A stretch of 64,000 bases of DNA from Istiophorus platypterus (lineage: Eukaryota; Chordata; Actinopteri; Istiophoriformes; Istiophoridae): assembly GCA_016859345.1 (NCBI GenBank), contig CM029126.1, positions 5,105,001 to 5,169,000 of the forward strand, given 5' to 3'. Within the stretch, counting starts at the first letter, position 1; each line of letters starts with the position of its first letter. The translations under genes were made by a program, and so were the position numbers. Positions 52,286 through 63,112 of this stretch are shown piece after piece. A model generated the notes under the pieces. It worked only from the letters and a program-made list of their open reading frames with translations. It ran no database searches and was not told the DNA's origin.

Positions 52286-52763
52286 ACATACTAAAAGCTG
52301 TATTTTCCCAACGGCCCAAGGCTAGTGTTAATTAGCAAACCAAATAATTTAACATTTCTATATTTTTCCATAGAGGAGATGAAAGCAGCTGATGGGAGCC
52401 AGAGACGTGAAGTCACGTCCCCTGATCTGATAATGAATTGGCTCTGTAGCGTATGTTGCTGTTGTGAATGCGCTGCTGTAGGGCGCCTGTTTGAAAACGG
52501 CACTTCAGATGAAATATACGAACTCGACTTCCTCCTTCGTGCACCGCTCATGCCGCGTCACCGTGATTCAACCCTCCCGCCTAATGGATATATTACCAAC
52601 CGTCGTGTCGGCCTTTGAAGCCTCCTGAACCTTTCTGTGGGTTTTTTTTGTTATTTTTTTTTTTTTTTTTTAGCCCTTTCCATTAGTCATGCTACCACAG
52701 TCCTGTAGGACCTCATTACTGTTGGTTATCATTTTTAATCTACTGAGCTGCTACAGGGCTGCT

Positions 52764-52810
52764 GGAGGAGGTGGTGGAGGAGGAGAAGGAGGAGGAGGAG
52801 GAGGAGGAGG
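52764..52810 (+). repeat. (GGA)n trinucleotide repeat
   Basis: About 15 GGA/GAG units with GGT and GAA variants, in intron 3. The poly-glycine frame across it is an artefact. Confidence 0.9.
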
Positions 52811-53574
52811 CCATGCTAGAAATCTATTAAAAGGAAAGTGGACACGGATGGGTGGTGGAGGAGTGAGGAGAGAAGTCCGTTCCCTTCAGCCTCTCTCTTG
52901 GTTTCCGTTATTCCGTCTTTGTTTTTTTTTCACTCATTTTCTTTCCTTTATCTTCCCCACTGTCTGGGTCTCTTTCGTTAGCCCCCCGTCATCTCATCCA
53001 TCCCTCCCTCTCTCGCTGCCTTGCTTAATCTCTCTCTCCGGGGTTTTCATCTTGACCCTCAGACACCTTCTCCTGGTGCCACTTTAATAACTTACGGGGG
53101 AAATAGGAAATGTGGTCTCAAGTCAAAATCGAAATGGGTTTTCCACCACAGGCTGTTGATATTCTGGCGGCAGAATAAGGGAAGCGGCTTCCAGGATGTT
53201 CTTTCATCGAGTTTGTGCTCGCCGTCCTTTTGGCTAATGAAGAGAAAATGAAGGGGTGCGAAGTTTCCCATTCTGACCTCGAAACCTAATTTTCTTGACC
53301 CGAGTTGGTTGCAGCTGAGACAGAACAAGTTTTGCGTTCACTTAGATTGAGAATAAGTTCAGAGGAATGCTAATTTATGATTTTATCCTCCATTTATTCT
53401 GTTATCCCCAGTTGTGTACATGGGATGCGGCTGCAACTAAGAATTCTTCTCATATTCAGTCAGCCCTTTAACATTCAGTTCTCCCCTTTAGACTCTCTTA
53501 AGCTCATAAGTTTAACATTATTAAGCCTCAGTGTAAACATAAATCTAATATAAGTATGTGCTCTATATCTTTTT

Positions 53575-53693
53575 ATACCTGCAAAAACCTGAAAATCTAA
53601 TGACATTCACATCATACTGAGCCTTACTGTCTGTTTACTGCTAATTAGCAAATGTTTGCATTCTAAACTAAAATGTTTAACAAGGTAGACATT
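53575..53693 (+). mobile_element. GCTAAC-rich fish repeat, copy C fragment (intron 3)
   Basis: ACCTGCAAAAACCTGAAAAT, CTAATGACATTCACATCATA, GCTAATTAGCAAATGTTTGC, ATTCTAAACTAAAATG and AAGGTAGACATTAT follow the same order as copies at 28905 and 46590. It stops sharply where the inverted-repeat element begins, so it is truncated or interrupted. Confidence 0.6.
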
Positions 53694-53950
53694 ATCCATG
53701 AAGAATTAAGTCAAGGGCAACTGGACTTGGTTGTAGATCTTTAAGACATTTCACCTCTTGTCCAAGAGGCTTCTTCAGTTCTCACTGACTTGTCTGACTT
53801 GACTTGGCCTCTCTAATGACCCCACCATGGCTGAAAACCTTGGTCTCCCCGCCAGTCAAGTCAGAACTGAAGAAGTCTCTCAGACAAGAGGTGAAATGTC
53901 TTCAAGATCTACAACCAAGTCCAGTCGCCCTTGACTTTGTCTTCTTGGAT
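53694..53950. mobile_element. inverted-repeat (fold-back) element
   Basis: The left arm (about 53694-53796) and right arm (about 53850-53950) are near-perfect reverse complements. GGGCAACTGGACTTGGTTGT, AGATCTTTAAGACATTTCAC and TCCAAGAGGCTTCTTCAGTT on the left match AGAACTGAAGAAGTCTCTCA, GACAAGAGGTGAAATGTCTT and CAACCAAGTCCAGTCGCCC on the right. A spacer of about 50 bp separates the arms. Sequences with this 'GAGGTGAAATGTCTTCAAGA' core are abundant in fish genomes. No coding capacity is preserved. Confidence 0.75.
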
Positions 53951-54689
53951 AACTGCGAACTGGCTGACTGAGACAGACAAGGTACACATTGACTGCAAAA
54001 CTTCAGCATGAACTACCTTTCAAAGTAATCATTTGAAAACGGGGGTCGACGTTTTTGGGATGTCCTTCCTGGAAAGAGTTCTTAGTGCTGCGCTCAGTGA
54101 CCAATGACCAAAAAAGAACTTGAGGGAGAAGTTCAAACCCTGCTTCCTTTCTTGCCTTTACACAGCCGGCCAATCACTGCGTGAGTTGAGTGTGTATTTC
54201 CAATTGTTGGTTTTATGGAAAGGACACCACCTGACTAGTCTTGACTTTGTAGAGGTGTTGGGGAAAAGGGGGTTATGATCAAGTATACCAGAGCTTTAAG
54301 TATAACTTCTTAGTGTTAGTTTCTACACATTTCTTCAAAATTCATCCTCACATATACATGGTATATATTTCATATTCAGTCTACAACGTTACGGGCCAGA
54401 GAAAAGAAGAAAATCCTCACATATAGGAAGATGTAACCAACAAATGTTGGGAATATTTGGTCAATAAATGACTTGACAGATGACAATGCTGTCCATGATA
54501 TTCTCTGTTTTCACTTAATGAATTTATCAACTAATTGTTCCAGCCCTAGATTCCCATGTACACTCATATTGGCTGATTGTGGCATTATGACATTGGTCAT
54601 GACGCTGATCTGTTGGCAAGATGGTTGAAGGAGAAAGTAAATCTAAATGGTTTTACATAGTCATTCAAGGGATATGATAATAGCAACCA

Positions 54690-54740
54690 CCTTAACAATA
54701 ATGATAGTGACAATAATAATAATAATGATAATAATAATAT
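54690..54740 (+). repeat. (AAT)n trinucleotide repeat
   Basis: Interrupted AAT array with GATAGTGAC and GATA interruptions, in intron 3. Confidence 0.8.
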
Positions 54741-55279
54741 GGTACTGAAAATAAATTCAATTGTTACAGCACATTATTTGAATCTTCTGTGTTATCAAAT
54801 GCGCTAACATTAGAGCGTTGAGGCCATTCATCTCTCCCTCTGACTGCCTGCATTGCCATTAAATGAGATACAACAGTTGCTGTCTTTTATCTCTGCAATT
54901 CCATTTCAACATATTGGTATGGAGAATATGATGTGGAAGCACACAGAGAGCGTTCACTGATATTAAACAATATGACTGGAAACAATGTGACTGTTTTCCA
55001 ATTTAATTTCATAGTGAATAACCTGCGATTTGATTTGATTTTTTTATTCTTTTCCCTCACTGTGCTGCTCGAGATAGAGATGGGCACCGGCTCAGCTTGT
55101 GTATTCATGCGTGTGTGTGTGTGTGTGTGGGGGGGGCAGAAATGGAGAATGGCACCATTAACATTCTCTGACAGTTACATTTCAATCTTGCTTAGTGGCA
55201 GAATCCCAATATTGACATAAAAACGCCAGAAGACAGTAACACAGAGAGGAATTTAAAAAAAGAAAAAAAAAGTGTAGCC

Positions 55280-55511
55280 CTGGGTTTGGGACGCGGCCCA
55301 TGCCTGACTGACTGGGGTTGGGACGCGGCCCATGCCTGACTGACTGGGGTTGGGACGCGGCCCATGCCTGACTGACTGGGGTTGGGACGCGGCCCGTGCC
55401 TTACTGACTGGGGTTGGGACGCGGCCCTTGCCTGACTGACTGGGGTTGGGACGCGGCCCGTGCCGACTGACTGGGGATGGGATGCGGCCCGTGCCTGACT
55501 GACTGGGGTTG
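55280..55511 (+). repeat. 32-bp minisatellite, seven copies plus a partial
   Basis: The unit is CTGGGGTTGGGACGCGGCCC followed by ATGCCTGACTGA. Seven copies occupy 55280-55502, one of them 31 bp through a single-base deletion, and a partial copy follows to 55511. Copies differ at few positions (CCCATGCC, CCCGTGCC, CCCTTGCC), pointing to recent expansion. It is GC- and CpG-rich inside an otherwise AT-rich intron 3. A minus-strand frame with a QSVRQGP-type peptide repeat is a by-product of the unit, since 32 is not a multiple of three and the one-base deletion restores a chance frame. Confidence 0.95.
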
Positions 55512-56167
55512 CGGTCGCTCCAAACTAATCAACAACTGTGGGATTGGAGAAGTTGCTGGGAGGGAACGAACAGAAGGAAGACTAAGATCCAACAGGCGCA
55601 GAGGACTCAACTCTTCCATTTTAAGATAACTGATGTTGAACAATCCTGAACGTTTGGTTACTGATGCTCCAAATCCTAATGAATGGGTGCAAGAGGAGCT
55701 TCACATCCAAGACATCCACAAGTACATGCAATAAAATCTAGGGATTTTAATCACTGATTAGTCTGCCATTCACTCTCAGTTAGCAGTATAATTGTTTACT
55801 CTGTAGGACGTTAAAAGAAAGAATCTGAAAAAATGCCCATCGCAGTTTCTCAGAGCAAAAGTTGGCATCTTCAAATTAATTGTTTTGTTTTGAAAAGCCT
55901 AAAACAACAAATAGTCACGTTACTATCATATATGACAAAGAAGAGCAGCAAATCCTCACATTTCAGAGTGATGTGCATTTTTGCTTGAAAAAAAAAAATG
56001 ATATGAATAATGAAATAGAATGAAGTGAGTGATTTTCAGCCAATTTTCTGACTAATCATTTAATGTCTAATCAAATCAAAATAAGACAACACAAAGTAGT
56101 ATTTGTTATTATAATTCTAGCTTTTAATTTATTTTTTATTTTTTATCATTCTTGTTCCCAACAGCAG

Positions 56168-56645
56168 ATCCAGGATGCTGCTGACCAGGGAGTGAAGTTT
56201 GTGGGATTTGTCCAGGAACCCTATGGGGCCCCATGCACCACCATCAGAGAGCCAGACACCCCGTCCCTGTCCCTGCACTCCAGCCCGAGCTCATTGCTCG
56301 GTTCCTTGGGCAGCTGCAGCCCCTCAAACCCCTCGAGCCCCAGAAACCAGCCAGAATCCGGAACCGAAGCCGACGCAGCTGGCAAAGAGGGGAAGGAGGT
56401 CTCACTTGGGGCCAGGGAAGGAGCGTCGAGCGGGGAGAAGAATCAAAGTGAGAACACTGGGGACCGGTCGGGGAGCGGGGTGGAGGGGGGACGGGACGAG
56501 GTCTCGCCTGCCACGTCTCCGATATCGGAGTTGGATCTGGAGCACAGCGAGGAGCTGACAGACAACTCACCGTGTCACAATAACAACAAAGACAGTGGCA
56601 CGGTGGCTAAGGAGAGGCCGAGATACCGGCAGCGGAGAGGCGACG
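56168..56645 (+). CDS. rftn1: raftlin, fourth coding exon (residues 146-304)
   Basis: Starts IQDAADQGVKFVGFVQEPYG, matching human raftlin IQEAASQGLKFVGVIPQ. This finishes the N-terminal conserved domain. From about residue 166 it becomes a low-complexity linker rich in Ser, Pro, Gly and Glu (LSLHSSPSSLLGSLGSC; SPISELDLEHSEEL), expected to be disordered and a likely phosphorylation region. Human raftlin has a similarly acidic, variable linker here. The exon ends at GACG|GTGAGT in phase 1. The acceptor is a NAGNAG (CAACAGCAG): using the upstream AG would add one Gln before Ile146. Family alignment favours the downstream AG. The next exon, expected to carry the EIFTLFNK-like start of the second conserved half, is not found before 64000. 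Confidence 0.93.
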
Positions 56646-57073
56646 GTGAGTGGTCCCCATGGTTACCATCATAGAACTAAGGTGAAAATGATGTCTCAAT
56701 CAACAAACATCGAATGTAGGACTATAGATCTCTTATTCCCTGCCACAAAGGAATGAATTTAGATATTTGTAGATAGTAACTGAAGAATTTTTATTATTAT
56801 TTTGGTTTACTAAAACTGATATTTCATATTTTACTGGTCCATGTTTTACACATTTAGATACTTTAAAAGGCCAGTTTACCCAAATCCCACATTTATTTCT
56901 CCTGGTTTTGATAAATTGTTCTCTCTGCCACCCCCAATATGTTTTCTTCAGTTCCAATGACTCAGCTGAGGTCAGTGAATTTTTGAAGACTTCATCTCTG
57001 TTGTATCGGGTCGGAGGCAGAAATCTCAGCAGCGAATCTCAGCAGCAAAGTACTCAAAACTTGTTTTTTGTTT

Positions 57074-57104
<31 letters not shown>

Positions 57105-57461
57105 AGTTCTGTTTTTTGTAAAGTTGAGGAACTAAACCTTTGAGAGAAAACTGCACTAATTGGCCCGATGGGCAAAGCTATAATTAAAGGTCAAAATTTC
57201 AGACTTTAAAACTCGATGCGACTCACAAGTCCAAATGACACGAGACACCTGACAGTACACAAATCCAGCTATCCCATACAAATTGCGAGGAAAAGGCCTA
57301 ATGAGGAATGATAATTAAGATAATGAAAGGTCAAAGCTTCAAATTGTGAAAGGCTGTGGCTGCCGCAACGCTCACTGCTTGATGTTGATGAGACTCGGGC
57401 CGGTGCACATGCCTCCTGCATCATTTATGGAGTTTCCAACAAATTAGCAGAAGATGTGCGC

Positions 57462-57498
57462 TTTTTGTGCCGCGTGTTTTTGTGCCGCGTGTTTTTGT
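57462..57498 (+). repeat. 15-bp tandem duplication
   Basis: TTTTTGTGCCGCGTG occurs twice in a row, followed by TTTTTGT. A fresh-looking short duplication in intron 4. Confidence 0.85.
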
Positions 57499-60400
57499 AC
57501 ACATTCACACCTGCGAGCCCCCCCCATCAAAACCACAATCAGCCGGTGTCAGAGTGACAGACGCAAGTCGGGGGTTAAATCCTGCACTCGAGGGCAAAAT
57601 GGTAAACTGAAGCTTCTTGTGTCAGATATTCACAGAGATTCAAACCGACAGCTTCTAATCTTTAGCCAGTATCTGTCTACACATCTGAGTGACTTTATTT
57701 TTGGGTTTTTTTTGTTTTTTTTGGTTTCATTTGGAGCCATACCTTTGGGCTGTTTAACTAAAGAACAGCGTGGTTCCACAGATCCCTCTCGAAACACTTG
57801 GCAACTGCGGAGGTGTCGTTTTCCTGCGATTGCCTCAACGTTACACAACAATGTGCTGCCTTGGGATATAATCCTCTCTCTCCCTGTTACACAAAAAGAA
57901 TCATCTTATAGCTGTGATGCATATAAATTCACACTCACACTTAGCTGATAAAGCAGGGAGTCTGTGAAATTCACCACAACAGTTTTGTTGGGGTTTTTTC
58001 ATTTGTTTTTTTAAATTTTTTCAGAAGCAACACATTTCATGGCTCGCCCGCCCGCTCACTTTCTTCGTTGCCTACCCAGAAATTGAGCCATACATAGCTG
58101 CATCTCTATGAGTTATTCATGATAGCCCTCTTTTCTGTGGGAATGGTGTTGAAATTAACACAGACATTTATAGCTTGAGTTTTATTTTAGCATTTAGAAT
58201 TAACAGATGGAGACGCCTACCACTTTTCACCCCCCCCCCCCTCCTTTGCAGTTTCTCGTCCTCTCATGGAACCTATTTGTGATACAGTTACAGTTCAATG
58301 TGCGAACTGTGCATTAGACACACGTCCCAGTGGGAATGTTAAACTCTGTGTGTTTTTTGTGCATGTATAGTGTGCAATGCGATTAGGTTCAAAGCACCTA
58401 ATACTGGTTGTTGCATAATGAATGTATTCTTTGGTGTGCACGCTTTGTTTGCGTGTGTCTTTATGTTGTACGTGTGTGCGCAGTAACACACACTTTGCAT
58501 GGCAGCAGACCACAGCCCACTGGTCCATCTGGGCCTCCCTATGGTGCAGTTTGCAGCGAGATAATCCCCGACTGCCTCATCCTCTACCTCCCTCAGCTTC
58601 CCAGCTTTCTCTATACCCCCACCCCCAATCTCTTCACCAATGCCAGCAGCGCCAGAGTAGTGGCCAACCGGGGTGGTAAGGGAGCCTGCCAAGATCCCAT
58701 GTCCCTCTCTACTAATGCCCGATCTGCTGAGGAGGCCCGGGAGTCTCGGCTACTCCTGTCTTGTCCACGCTAATCCTCAGATCTCAAGGTGAATGCCGTG
58801 CAAGTGCTGGCAGTGGAGCTGGTGAAAGTCTTATAGAGGAACACAATCTTCGGGACTGGAGCTCTGGACAGACACTGAGACCTTAAGTATGGGGACTCAA
58901 ATGCTTGGATGGTTTGTGGGAGAGGGAATCTGGTGCTAGAGAAAATTAAAATTGGTTGAGACAGCCGCACATGCATGTCTGGATAAAATTACTCTCTCTC
59001 ATAAAAGTTACTTTCGGATACAACTAATTTGCATGAGCAAAAACGCCCTGTGGGAAATGAAATGCCAGATGGATTATATCATATGAGCCACACAGAGGAA
59101 TCATTTATACTGAAAGTACTGATGCATGATTAACGTTTGTATAGCTGTCTATAATACAAATCAGTAACATGTGAATGTATTTTGATGGAGATTGAGTTGG
59201 GAATAGTTACTGTACAGAGCACGTACTGAAACTGAAACTGAAGAGAAAATGCATCAGATGTTCACACAAAAAATTGAAGAAAGAGGATATTGACGCTCAA
59301 CAAAATCTAAGAAACAAGTGTTTAATTGCCTGAGGTATCTGTTCTGGTGTCACTATATAAGTTTACCATCACTATAAGCACAAGAAGACCTTTATCATAG
59401 CTGTAATCCTGATGCAAATCAGTCTGTACCAGCTTCTTGGTTTTATCCTTGAGATAAGTGTTATTTCTGCTCTGATGGGATCAGTGTCCAGCTTCTCAGA
59501 TTATAGGAACAGACATTGAAATGATGACTTGTCACACTGGAAAGCCACAACCACTAAGATCAGTCCGGCTCCCCTGCCCATGACCCCGTCATTTGGCAAG
59601 CTGCTGTCAGATAAGCCTTTGAAGCAACATGCTTTGAACGTCCTAACAACACTCATGCGCTCATTTTCTTGTTAGCCAGCCAGTGACAACATGTGTCAGG
59701 TTAGCTGCACAGACTTCATTCTGAAAGACTTGGCAGTCATCTGTTGATGTAATGAATTAATGTGATTATGTTCAAAGGACTTAGACATGTGCATTTTTCA
59801 TGCATGTATGCGTGTGGGTGGTGAAAAGGGTCAGGGAGGAGGCAGGGATGCAGATACATATCCTCATGTGATTATTTACCGAAAGTCTGCGTGTGACTAG
59901 TACAATTCAGCCAGGCAGACTGCACATGTGCATGCACGTAGTCCTGCAGCTTCTGAGAAGTTTATTGTGTTTGCCTTCATTATATCACCTAAAAACAACA
60001 TCAGGCTGCAGTATAACCATAGAGACCTCTACATACATAAGAGTAGTTGGTTTTAACTCGATATTCTGCTTTTTTATGAAGGAGATGTACAGTTGATAGG
60101 GCTCATCATGGCTCTTTTCTCTAATTTTCTTCTTTATCACAGTAGCGCATCACGTTTTATCCTTCAAACCCATTGAAGTGCAAATGGCTTACTAGCTAAA
60201 TTATGTGACCATGTACAAGGTGAAGTACATTAGAATTATTGCTAAAATAGTGTTGTATAAACGGTTTCACCAAATCATTATTCTACTAACTACATGATGG
60301 GAAATTATAGACAGATACACAACAAGACTCGGTCAAATCCTGGTATAAGGCTGGACCTCCCTTAACCGGTTTGCCTCTCATCTTCTGCTCACACATACAG

Positions 60401-60839
60401 TAATTTAATACACCCGAATACCTGAATACGTTTTCCAGTTTCCAGTATGAAATAGTGACTGAAATGCAGTCCATTGAAGACTGCACTGGTTAAATCCTGA
60501 TCTTTATAACTGTTAAGTTGTCTGAAAAACTCAACCATAAACACAAGTTAAAGACAATGGCTGTGCTGTAATTGCAGCTATACTTAGTTGTAAAATGGCC
60601 CAGAGAGAAAGTTAGAAGCTCATTCACATCTGAGTCAGCTGCCTTGAGGTCAATTGAATTAGACGCATTGAGAGGTGTGTCTGCGGAGGGAAAGCCCAAA
60701 CTCGTGTTTGCAGGGCAATACTGGCAACTCTCTTCCACGGAGAGTAACTAAGGTTTATCCAGAAAGTCACTATATTTGTCGCTACATGCTTTTGTGAAGA
60801 AAAGTCGCAAAAGGGGTGCGAAAAGTCAGTAAATCAGTG

Positions 60840-60861
60840 ACATGTGCACATGTATACATGT
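60840..60861. repeat. two overlapping 14-bp palindromes
   Basis: ACATGTGCACATGT and ACATGTATACATGT are both perfect palindromes and share the ACATGT between them. The surrounding 250 bp is rich in TGCACA and ACATGT words. It could be a tandem remnant or a cluster of binding sites, and function is unknown. Confidence 0.7.
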
Positions 60862-63031
60862 ATGTGTGCAAGTGCAGTCCTTGGATGTGCACACAGAATG
60901 TGCACAGGCACCTCTGTGTATTAGGAGTCATGCTTGCACATCTGCACGACTGAGTTGTTTCTGATCACACACATGTACATACACAGAGGGGACTAGTAAA
61001 TACTCACATGAGCGTATATATGTATGTCTCATCCTCTGTGACTCTTTTCACTCCCCATATATGCGTTGGTGTGTGTGTGTGTGTGTATAGAAATATAGCT
61101 ATTAAAAATTAAATTATTGGGGCGCTAAGCAACATTTTACTTCCTTAGGCAATGACCATAATAATTCTCTGAAACATTAATAAAGTTATTGATCAGGACC
61201 ATTTACTTTACCATCAGGTGACATTTATGGCTTTTTATATCTTGTTGTTTTTATAAAGCCAAAAAGTGAATAACACTGCAATCTTATTACCACTTTTTAT
61301 TGGTAAAATATTGCCTCTCCGCCAGAGAAGACAGTTCATTTGTTTTGTTAAAATGTTTGCTTTTGTCATTTATAAGCCACTTTAGCAGTCACATGCTCCG
61401 TGAGCTTGAGCATGTGTCCTTCAGAGATGTATGTTGGTTACTAATGGAGTTTATTAAAATTCATTATTACTTAACCTTATGTTCTTCCAAACAATAAAGT
61501 ATCTGCTCTTCTGCTGTTTGCAGTAGTTTTGCACAGAAATTATAAGATGTTTTTGTAGCATCTCAACCATGGTGTGGTCATAGTGAAAATATAACTGGTG
61601 GGTCACTTGTTTAAGTCTAGACTCACACAATCCACCAATTTGTTGTGTAAATTAATGCTACAAAGCAAGGACTAATCCCATATGCAGGCATCTTTCAGAT
61701 GACCTGTCCGCACAAAGATCAGCCTCTTTGACATCTGGAAGATCAATCAGAGACGAACCTGGAACAGAATAATGTGTACTTTTTTTTTTAAATTCAAGTG
61801 AAATTCAGAGATGCCCTTTACAGTTGCGTTTCACGTGCAAAATGTCTATACATGAGGAGACATATTTCTATCGAAATTATTTCTGAAATACTTGAGAAGG
61901 CAGGAAGAAAATCATGGCTCCAGCCCAGTGTGGTCGACATCAGTAGGACAGATTTTTTTGTGCCTAATCATATCAATATTGAAAGGCAGTCTTTTCATCT
62001 TATGTTGGTAGTTTCCTTTACTGCTTTGTCCTGCTGAAGTTCCCCTTAGGCAAGGCACTTAATCGTCCATGGTTTCTGTGCATTATGACTCCAGTGAACA
62101 GTGCACTGCCTAAGAGATGTTAGTAGACAAATAACAATTAGAAAATGGGCTACCTACCACTCCGACTTAATTACAGTTGCCTTGGTGCCATAATCGCAGT
62201 GTAATCAGACTACGATGGAATATAATGCATGGAAAACTCTCAGCTACTACACAGAAAAAAAAAGCCCGTGCTTGGAGAAAGATACAGGCTGGGCAGCGTT
62301 TCTTGCCAGCGGCTGTTGTTTTACATCAAGCAGTTATAAATCTGACTGCTGTCTGTAAAAGCCCCATCAGCAGAACTGGAATAATCTGTGTCGACGATGG
62401 TTTAATGCTTTTACTTATCTAATTACAACGCAATTACAGAAATTCAGAGCTGTAACCCAAAGCCTTTCTCTGCATTTCTAAATCAGTTAGTCTACATGAC
62501 ACAATTTTTCAAGAGCAGTCTTCCCCGTGACCTGAAGCTCGCTGGGATATGGAAAAAGGATTCATTGGACGACCTCTAGTGATCCATCATCTCCGGCTTG
62601 TGCACATAACCTGTAAACCAGTTACCATGATGCGAATTGCTGCAAAATCAGTCACAGCGAGGAAATGTGTTATTTTTGAAAGTCGGTGGCACGTTGAGTG
62701 GGAAGTCATTTCATTGTAATTTGTTGTCCAAGATTTGTTTACCATATTGTCCTCATTGATACATGGGTAACATAGGGGGGATGAGGGGATGGTGGGTGAA
62801 AATTGTGCTGTGATTGGACTTTCCTCAAGAGCGACAAATGACAAGATTTAGGGAATTTGGTTGCCAGCTGTCATGCCAGTCAGACCAGCCAGACAAGAAA
62901 TGGTTATAAATGATTCATTCTTCCTGGGTGTCTGCCGGATAGATGGACGGATGGAAACACCAAAGCGACTGAGCCATGACTCCCTCACTGCTGCCGCCAC
63001 AGCCGCCACCGCCGCCTCCGCCCCACATCAA

Positions 63032-63112
63032 AGTGTGTGTGTGAGTGTGTGCGTGTGTGTGTGTGCGTATGTGCGTGACTGCGTGTGGGTGGGTGGGTGG
63101 ACGGGCGGGTGG
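63032..63112 (+). repeat. GT-rich then GGGT-rich tract
   Basis: GT array with GA, CG and TA interruptions, followed by GGGTGGGTGGGTGG, which fits a G-quadruplex pattern (at 63086-63101). It directly follows a GCC-rich tract at 62989-63022. Confidence 0.85.

Larger units (their letters stand above)
50590..56167 (+). other. rftn1: rftn1 intron 3 (5.6 kb, phase 0)
   Basis: Runs from a GTAGGG donor to a tandem CAGCAG acceptor. It holds poly(T) at about 51350-51370, a strong 13-bp hairpin (51727-51765), a long (GT)n array (52196-52285), a GAG-rich array (52764-52810), a fish repeat fragment (53575-53693) abutting an inverted-repeat element (53694-53950), an (AAT)n tract (54690-54740) and the 32-bp minisatellite (55280-55511). 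The stretch 54000-54680 shows nothing I can name. No nested gene is supported. Confidence 0.9.

Noticed and set aside
52689..53087. A 132-residue frame with a signal-peptide-like start and a glycine run
   Set aside because: The glycine run is the GGA/GGT microsatellite and the remaining part is C/T-rich intron sequence.
55280..55511. The regular 32-bp units as a CRISPR array
   Set aside because: Units are directly adjacent with no unique spacers, and the sequence is clearly vertebrate.
55401..55643. A minus-strand frame with a QSVRQGP-type peptide repeat, resembling a repeat protein
   Set aside because: It is produced by the 32-bp minisatellite, whose unit is not a multiple of three; other copies are out of frame.
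58490..58680. A pyrimidine-flanked open segment in intron 4 that could be the next raftlin exon
   Set aside because: Its translation in all frames lacks any match to the expected FTLFNK or GLDANWL region of raftlin, and the downstream GTGGTAAG donor is off phase for the frames considered.
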